From the NCBI GenBank assembly GCA_005879095.1, contig VBLM01000605.1, positions 1-10,163 on the forward strand: DNA of 10,163 nt, written 5' to 3'. Made by a program: the position numbers and the translations under genes. Below the pieces are notes generated by a model. It was not told the DNA's origin. It did not search any database and worked only from the letters and a program-made list of their open reading frames with translations. Shown piece by piece: positions 6,133 to 10,163 of the stretch (positions are counted from its first letter, which is position 1; each line of letters starts with the position of its first letter). Source of the DNA: Deltaproteobacteria bacterium (GTDB taxonomy: Bacteria > Myxococcota > Myxococcia > Myxococcales > 40CM-4-68-19).

Positions 6133-6666
6133 TTACTTCTTCTTGCTCACGGGCGGGGCCAGGAACGAGACGTTGTCGTCGGCGACTTTGGGGGGAGGCG
6201 GCTCGCTGTGCGCCGGTTCGCCGCGGACGTGGTCGAGCAGCGACTTGTGCGTCTCGAGAATGGCGCCGAGCTGCTGCATGAACGACGCCCGCGCCCGCTT
6301 CAGCTCGTCGATCTCCTGGATCAACTGCAGCCGCTTGGCCTGGGCGTTGGCGATGATCTTCTCCGCCTGCAGCTCCGCGTCGGAGAGGACGATGTCCGCT
6401 TCCTTGCGGCCGTGCGCCTTCATCTCCTCGGCCAGCCGCTGCGCGGTGGTCAGCGTCTGTTGGAGCAGTTGCTCGCGGTCCTTGAACTCGTTGATCCGCG
6501 CCTCGCGCCGCCGCAGCTCCTCGTCCTGGCGGTTGAGCTTGCGGGTCATCTCCTCCAGCTCGGTCGCCACGAAGTCGAGGTAGGCGCGCACTTCCTTCTC
6601 GTCGAGCCCGCCGAGGCGGCCCTTGCGGAACGTCTTCTGCTGCAGGTCGAGAGGAGTAAGTTTCAT
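6133..6666 (-). CDS. DivIVA-like coiled-coil protein
   Basis: The product is 177 residues. DivIVA-family proteins bind curved membrane at poles or septa through an N-terminal domain and recruit division, growth or chromosome-segregation partners. Here residues 1-34 (KLTPLDLQQKTFRKGRLGGL, then DEKEVRAYLDFV) match the DivIVA N-terminal domain. Residues about 35-147 are heptad-rich charged coiled coil (ELEEMTRKLNRQDEELRRRE and onward). The tail is disordered: a PPPP run near 156-159, a short VSFLAPPV and a final KKK. The ATG at 6666 overlaps the stop of the GGDEF gene as ATGA (6666-6663). A GGAG lies only 2 nt away, too close to act well as a ribosome site, so coupling probably drives translation. 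The large inverted repeat follows 8 nt after its TAA. DivIVA-like proteins are less studied in Gram-negatives, so the exact role is inferred. Confidence 0.9.
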   Translation of the reverse strand: MKLTPLDLQQKTFRKGRLGGLDEKEVRAYLDFVATELEEMTRKLNRQDEELRRREARINEFKDREQLLQQTLTTAQRLAEEMKAHGRKEADIVLSDAELQAEKIIANAQAKRLQLIQEIDELKRARASFMQQLGAILETHKSLLDHVRGEPAHSEPPPPKVADDNVSFLAPPVSKKK

Positions 6667-7781
6667 GGCTCCGAAGATACACCCGCGGTCAAGCTTCCAT
6701 TCCGCTCCGCCTTGGGCTCGCCCGGCTGCTCTCTGGCCGGGGCGCTCAGGACGCCGCCGCGGATGGTGGCCTTGACGCGGTACATCGCTTCGTCGGCCAC
6801 GCGCAGGAGCGACTCGGGATCGCGCGCGTCGTCGGGGAACGCCGCGACGCCGAGACTCGCGGTCAGCTTCAAAGGCCCATAGGACTGGTCGGCGAGGAAC
6901 TCCTCGCGCGCGATCTCGCCGCCGATGCGCCGCGCCGCCGCGATCGCCTGGTCCTTGCTCGTTTCCGGCATCAGGATGACGAACTCGTCGCCGCCGTAGC
7001 GGACCGGCACGTCGGTCGAGCGCAACGTCTTGAGGAGGAGCTTGCCGACCTCGTGTAGCACGCGCGAGCCGGCCTGATGGCCGTGCGTGTCGTTCACCTG
7101 CTTGAAGTGATCGAGGTCGAAGAAGATCAGCGAGACCGGGTGGCCGAATCGGGTCGCGCGGACCACTTCCGACTCGAGCTGCCGCTTCATGTGGCGCGAG
7201 TTGAAGAGGCCGGTGTGATCGTCGAGGACGGTCAGTTCCTGCACCTTGTGGAAGTTGCGCGCGTTCTCGATGGCGATGGCGGAGAATTCGGCGACGGTGC
7301 TCAAAATGCGCAGGTCCTCCTCGGAGAAGACCGGGTCGCCGTCGCTGTTGACCAGCTCGATCACCCCGAGCGTACGGCCCTTGAAGGCGAGCGGCACGCA
7401 GAGGATCGACGCGGTGTGGAATCGCGACGCGTCGTCGAACCGGCTGGCGAAGCGCGCGTCCTTGGCGACATCGGGGACCAGAAGCGGCAGGTTGTGCTGC
7501 GCGACCCAGCCGGCGATGCCCTCGCCCGGCTTGATGCGCAGGCCGAGGAGTTGATCCGAGCCGGCGCCGACCGCGGCATGAAAGTACAGCTCGCCGGTCG
7601 GTTGATCTTTCAGGAGCAACGACCAGTTGCGCGGCTTCAACAGCTCGCTCACCTTGGCGAGGATGACGTGCATCACCTCGCCGATGTCCAAAGACGAGGT
7701 CAGCGCCTTGCCAATCTCGTTGAGGACCGCGAGCTCGTCGACGGTGCGCTGCAGCTCGCGGAGCAGATCTTTGCCGCGCAT
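6663..7781 (-). CDS. GAF-GGDEF diguanylate cyclase
   Basis: This is a 372-residue cytoplasmic protein without membrane segments. A short helix (about 5-30) leads to a GAF sensor domain (about 30-175, with PGEGIAGWVAQHNLPLLVPD and ILCVPLAFKGRTLGVIELVN). The GGDEF domain (about 180-342) starts at LDDHTGLFNSRHM. Metal and GTP residues appear in FFDLDHFKQVND (Asp222, Asp224), and the signature RYGGDEFVILMPE places GGDEF at 263-267. The inhibitory site R254-S-T-D257 sits five residues before it, as expected, so an active, product-inhibited c-di-GMP synthase is predicted. The GAF ligand is unknown. The start is taken at the ATG at 7781, where homology-like sequence begins. The frame stays open upstream to 7925, but that part is Arg-rich antisense of maf. 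The gene overlaps the DivIVA-like gene by ATGA. Confidence 0.92.
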   Translation of the reverse strand: MRGKDLLRELQRTVDELAVLNEIGKALTSSLDIGEVMHVILAKVSELLKPRNWSLLLKDQPTGELYFHAAVGAGSDQLLGLRIKPGEGIAGWVAQHNLPLLVPDVAKDARFASRFDDASRFHTASILCVPLAFKGRTLGVIELVNSDGDPVFSEEDLRILSTVAEFSAIAIENARNFHKVQELTVLDDHTGLFNSRHMKRQLESEVVRATRFGHPVSLIFFDLDHFKQVNDTHGHQAGSRVLHEVGKLLLKTLRSTDVPVRYGGDEFVILMPETSKDQAIAAARRIGGEIAREEFLADQSYGPLKLTASLGVAAFPDDARDPESLLRVADEAMYRVKATIRGGVLSAPAREQPGEPKAERNGSLTAGVSSEP

Positions 7782-7783
7782 TC

Positions 7784-7796
7784 CATAGAGTCTATG
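7784..7796. promoter_or_regulatory. 13-bp palindrome just upstream of the GGDEF gene
   Basis: CATAGA (7784-7789), one G, then TCTATG (7791-7796) form a perfect palindrome in the 55-bp gap between the divergent GGDEF and maf starts. It lies 3 bp before the GGDEF start codon. It could be a regulator site or a short hairpin in the GGDEF 5' end; chance occurrence is possible. Confidence 0.3.
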
Positions 7797-7801
7797 CCGA
7801 G

Positions 7802-7830
7802 TTGTCGCGGCGCGCCATTTCCGGTACAGG
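7802..7830 (+). promoter_or_regulatory. candidate maf promoter
   Basis: TTGTCG (7802-7807), 17 nt, then TACAGG (7825-7830), with 6 nt to the maf ATG at 7837. The hexamers are weak, but the spacing is identical to that of the stronger antitoxin promoter at 4763-4791, again implying a leaderless start. No Shine-Dalgarno precedes the ATG (the preceding bases are GCGCGC), which agrees. Confidence 0.35.
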
Positions 7831-7836
7831 GCGCGC

Positions 7837-8391
7837 ATGAAACTGGTGCTGTGCTCGGCGTCGCCGCGGCGGCGCGAGCTTCTCGAGCGCGCCGGGGTGC
7901 GTTTTTCGGTGTCGCCGTCGCACATCGACGAGACGCAGCGGCCGGGTGAGGCCGCCCTTCGCTACGTTCGTCGGATGGCCGTCGAGAAGGCCGCGCCGCA
8001 GCGGACGGCGGGCCAGACCGCGCTCGCGGCGGATACGATCGTTGTCGTAGACGGCGAAGTGCTCGGCAAGCCGCGCGACCGGTCTGACGCACAGCGCATG
8101 CTGGAACGGCTCTCCGGGCGAGAACATCGAGTGATTACGGCGATCTGCGTCAACGACCAGGTCCGCGAGGTGGAAACCGCCGTCTGGTTTGCGCGGCTCA
8201 CGCCCCGGCAGGTGAAGTTCATCGTCGATTCCGGCGAAGGCGACGACAAGGCCGGCGCCTACGCGCTGCAGGGCATGGCCGGCACGTTCGTGACCGCGAT
8301 CGACGGCAGCTTCTCGAACGTGATCGGCCTGCCGATGGTGGAGACTCTGGAGATGCTCGGCGAGGCCGGCGTGGAGCTGCCGTGGACGTGA
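7837..8391 (+). CDS. maf: Maf family nucleoside triphosphate pyrophosphatase
   Basis: This 184-residue cytosolic enzyme belongs to the Maf/HAM1 fold, which hydrolyses non-canonical or pyrimidine nucleoside triphosphates to monophosphate and pyrophosphate. Maf is also linked to septum inhibition. The Maf signature SASPRRRELLERAG is at 7-20. The catalytic region LAADTIVVVDGEVLGKP is at 63-79, with Asp66 as the expected base. DKAGAYALQG (137-146) and GSFSNVIGLPMVET (157-170) complete the active site. The pattern fits the dTTP/UTP-type (E. coli YhdE-like) subgroup, although specificity is inferred. The ATG at 7837 lies at the expected N terminus (MKLVLCSASPRR). The gene heads a plus-strand trio; its TGA lies inside the start region of the next gene, so the two are coupled. 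Confidence 0.96.
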   Translation: MKLVLCSASPRRRELLERAGVRFSVSPSHIDETQRPGEAALRYVRRMAVEKAAPQRTAGQTALAADTIVVVDGEVLGKPRDRSDAQRMLERLSGREHRVITAICVNDQVREVETAVWFARLTPRQVKFIVDSGEGDDKAGAYALQGMAGTFVTAIDGSFSNVIGLPMVETLEMLGEAGVELPWT

Positions 8392-9017
8392 AGACGGGGC
8401 TCGCCGAAGTCAACGAGCGGATCGCGCGCGCGTGCGAGCGGGCGGGTCGCGATGTCCGCCAAATCAAGTTGATCGCCGTCAGCAAGCTGCAGCCGATCGA
8501 CAAGCTGCGCCAGGCGATGGCCGCAGGTCACCGGATTTTCGGTGAAAATTACGCGCAGGAGCTGCGCGACAAGGCCGCCGAGCTGCCCGACGCCGAATGG
8601 CACTTCATCGGCGCGCTGCAGTCGAACAAGGCGAAGCTCGTCGCCGGCAAAGTCGAGCTGATCCACACCTGCGACCGCATTTCGCTCGCCCGTGAAATCT
8701 CGAAACGCGGGCCGCAGCGGGTGCTGCTCGAGGTGAACGTCGGGCGCGAGCAGCAAAAGGCCGGCGTGCTGCCCGAGGACGCGCCGGCGCTGCTCGACGA
8801 GATCCGCGGGCTCGTCCAGGTCGAGGGTCTGATGTGCATCCCGCCTGCCTCCGGCGACCCGCGCCCGCACTTCCGAGCGCTCCGGCAGCTGGCGGAAAAG
8901 CTGCGCCTTCGCGAATTGTCGATGGGCATGAGCGCCGACTACGAGGCCGCCATCGAGGAAGGCGCGACCATCGTCCGCGTCGGCACGGCGATCTTCGGAG
9001 AGAGGCCCAAAGGATGA
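8382..9017 (+). CDS. yggS: YggS-family pyridoxal phosphate homeostasis protein
   Basis: PLPBP/YggS proteins bind pyridoxal 5'-phosphate without known catalysis and keep B6 and amino-acid/keto-acid balance. The product is 211 residues, a little shorter than E. coli YggS (234). The PLP lysine is Lys35 in LIAVSKLQP. FGENYAQE (53-60), WHFIGALQSNK (73-83), LLEVNVGREQQKAGV (115-129), and the phosphate-binding MGMSADYEAAI (181-191) and RVGTAIFG (199-206) are all present. The start may be GTG 8382, with GGAG 5 nt upstream, or GTG 8388, which gives an exact GTGA overlap with the maf stop; only two residues differ. It ends in an ATGA overlap with the next gene. Placement beside maf, and near a divIVA homologue, recalls division-associated neighbourhoods elsewhere. 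Confidence 0.95.
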   Translation: MDVKTGLAEVNERIARACERAGRDVRQIKLIAVSKLQPIDKLRQAMAAGHRIFGENYAQELRDKAAELPDAEWHFIGALQSNKAKLVAGKVELIHTCDRISLAREISKRGPQRVLLEVNVGREQQKAGVLPEDAPALLDEIRGLVQVEGLMCIPPASGDPRPHFRALRQLAEKLRLRELSMGMSADYEAAIEEGATIVRVGTAIFGERPKG

Positions 9018-9931
9018 TTCTCGCGCTCTTGCTGGCGGCGCAGGCGCAGGTGATAGCGGTACTCGAGTTCCGCGATGAGGTGCCGCCTGCCGAGCGGATC
9101 AACACCGCGTATCTCGCCGACCAGGTGCGCGCGGCGGCAAAGGAAATCCTGCCGTCGATGAAGGTGATCACCCGCGAGAACATGCTCGTGCTGCTGCAGG
9201 CGAGCGGGAAGGACCTGGCCAACTGTGAAGGCGAATGCGAGGTCGACACCGGGCGGCGCATCGGCGCGGACGTGGTCGTCAGCGGCGAGCTGCTCAAGTT
9301 CGGTACCCAGTACAAATTGAACATGAAGCTGCACGACACGCGATCGGGCGAGTTGATCGCCGGCGCGGTCGCGGCGGGGACGACCGCGGACGACCTCGAC
9401 CGCTCGGTCGCGCAGGCCTGCGAAAAACTGTTCGCGCCGCTCAAGTCGGGCGCGCCACTGGTTCAGCGCGAGGGCGGGCTGCTCGGCCTGCAGCTTCACG
9501 GCGCGTACGGGCCCGGGCATCAATCGTTGGGCGCCAACGCGGACCCGTCGCTGCCGGTGAGCGGCGGCGAGGGCGCGACCGCGATCGGACTCGGCGTCGA
9601 CCTGACCTGGCACGCGCTGCCCTCGCTCTGGGTGGGGCCGTGGTTCGACCTGATCATCACCCGCGCCAACTACATCGCGACCGACTCGCTGCTCTTCGGC
9701 GCGCTGGCGCGATTTCCGGTTGGCCGGCTGTGGCTGGCGGGCGGCCTGGGGTACGCGGTGCTGCGGGAGGAGAACGGATGGTCGGCGATGGTCGAAGCGG
9801 ACTACCCGGTCTGGAAGGCAGTCGCCGTACACCTCCAGCTGCTGGCGGCCCACGGCGCGGTCGGCATCGGGCTCACCTCGGGCGACGATTCGTTGTACGT
9901 AGCCACCGCCGGTCTCTCGCTGGTCTTCTGA
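9014..9931 (+). CDS. exported CsgG/TolB-like N-terminal domain with probable C-terminal beta-barrel
   Basis: The product is 305 residues, starting at an ATG at 9014 that overlaps the YggS stop (ATGA), with GGAGAGAGG about 8 nt upstream. A very short signal peptide (MILALLLAAQAQ) leads into VIAVLEFRDEVPPAERINTA. Residues about 13-145 resemble the alpha/beta domain of CsgG, FlgO and TolB N-terminal proteins: a strand 'VIAVLEF', a 'MKVITRENMLVLL' unit, CEGECEVDTGRRIGADVVVS with Cys71/Cys75, then a 'SGEL...YKLNMKLHDT' sheet. From about 155 to the end, alternating residues and aromatic-glycine turns, with a terminal Phe, look like outer-membrane beta strands (for example LWLAGGLGYAV). An envelope or outer-membrane location is inferred. 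Function is unknown; this two-part layout is common in myxobacterial genomes as far as I recall. Confidence 0.78.
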   Translation: MILALLLAAQAQVIAVLEFRDEVPPAERINTAYLADQVRAAAKEILPSMKVITRENMLVLLQASGKDLANCEGECEVDTGRRIGADVVVSGELLKFGTQYKLNMKLHDTRSGELIAGAVAAGTTADDLDRSVAQACEKLFAPLKSGAPLVQREGGLLGLQLHGAYGPGHQSLGANADPSLPVSGGEGATAIGLGVDLTWHALPSLWVGPWFDLIITRANYIATDSLLFGALARFPVGRLWLAGGLGYAVLREENGWSAMVEADYPVWKAVAVHLQLLAAHGAVGIGLTSGDDSLYVATAGLSLVF

Positions 9932-9937
9932 TGATCC

Positions 9938-9966
9938 TTGAATGGGGGCCTTTAAGAGGGTACATT
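9938..9966 (+). promoter_or_regulatory. promoter of the second antitoxin gene
   Basis: TTGAAT (9938-9943), 17 nt, then TACATT (9961-9966), 10 nt before the ATG at 9977. This is a fair sigma-70 match. GGGAG (9967-9971) lies 5 nt before the ATG, so a ribosome site is also possible if transcription begins further upstream. GGGA-G-TCCC (9967-9975) is a small palindrome overlapping the expected start point and may be an operator. Confidence 0.5.
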
Positions 9967-9976
9967 GGGAGTCCCC

Positions 9977-10163
9977 ATGCGAAACTTTACTGAAGAGGTC
10001 CGACCGGTCTCCGACTTGCGACGCAAGGCTCACGAAGTGGTGAATCATGCGCGGGAATCCCGCCGGCCGTTGCTGATCACGCAGCGCGGACGCGGTGCGG
10101 CTGTCCTGGTCGCCGTGGAGGAGTGGGACGCGCTCGAGTCGCGTAATGAACTGCTCGAGAAAA
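9977..10163 (+). CDS. Phd/YefM-like antitoxin, N-terminal part (cut by right window edge)
   Basis: The 62 visible codons from the ATG at 9977 begin MRNFTEEVRPVSDLRRKAHE and continue VVNHARESRRPLLITQRGRG, then AAVLVAVEEWDALESRNELL. The layout of strand, helix, 'PLLITQRG', 'AAVLV' and a Trp/acidic helix is that of Phd/YefM antitoxins, most like YefM/RelB partners of RelE/ParE-type toxins. It should bind its own promoter and neutralise a toxin that would start just beyond the window. It has its own promoter at 9938-9966, and 45 bp separate it from the envelope-protein gene. It is distinct in sequence from the antitoxin at 4798, so the two systems are not recent copies. The toxin type is a guess. 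Confidence 0.82.
   Translation, partial: MRNFTEEVRPVSDLRRKAHEVVNHARESRRPLLITQRGRGAAVLVAVEEWDALESRNELLEK

Noticed and set aside
8939..10048. A 369-codon minus-strand frame opposite the envelope-protein gene
   Set aside because: It lacks any motif, is Arg/Gln/Val-rich, and lies antisense to a gene with a Shine-Dalgarno, signal peptide and recognisable fold.
1..10163. CRISPR array, tRNA or rRNA genes
   Set aside because: No regularly spaced repeats with spacers and no tRNA or rRNA consensus segments were seen; gaps between genes are too short for rRNA.

Overview
This is a GC-rich, densely packed bacterial window, most likely from the Myxococcota or a related deltaproteobacterial lineage. That assignment is an inference. 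It rests on base composition, two Cys-containing beta-propeller-like lipoproteins, a signal-peptide protein pairing a CsgG/TolB-like domain with a probable barrel, and a two-subunit glycyl-tRNA synthetase whose sequence looks proteobacterial. Eleven genes are complete, counting glyQ, and one more runs off each edge. No gap reaches 300 bases. Many neighbours overlap by a GTGA, ATGA or TAATG junction, so translational coupling is the rule.

Region 1 (1-4712, minus strand) reads right to left as glyQ, glyS and two putative propeller lipoproteins, the second cut by the left edge. The main anomaly is in glyQ: the frame stays open and homologous across the whole gene, but codon 154 is TGA exactly where proteobacterial GlyQ carries Cys in its E-C-x-P-V segment. 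The explanation may be a sequencing or assembly error, a nonsense mutation, a split gene, or UGA recoding such as selenocysteine. The sequence alone cannot decide.

Region 2 (4713-5477, plus strand) is a divergent toxin-antitoxin module, a Phd/YefM-type antitoxin overlapping a VapC-like PIN toxin. Its promoter is close to consensus, carries two overlapping palindromes and sits so near the ATG that the mRNA should be leaderless. Region 3 (5474-5974, minus) is an unrecognised 166-residue protein whose stop shares a CTAG with the toxin stop. It is followed by a long near-perfect inverted repeat with an A/T loop (6042-6124).

Region 4 (6133-7781, minus) is a GAF-GGDEF diguanylate cyclase overlapping a DivIVA-like coiled-coil protein. 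Region 5 (7837-9931, plus) is a tightly overlapping trio: Maf pyrophosphatase, YggS/PLPBP and a CsgG-like/barrel envelope protein. Region 6 (9977-end) is the start of a second Phd/YefM-like antitoxin with its own promoter. The grouping of Maf, YggS and DivIVA recalls cell-division neighbourhoods in other bacteria.
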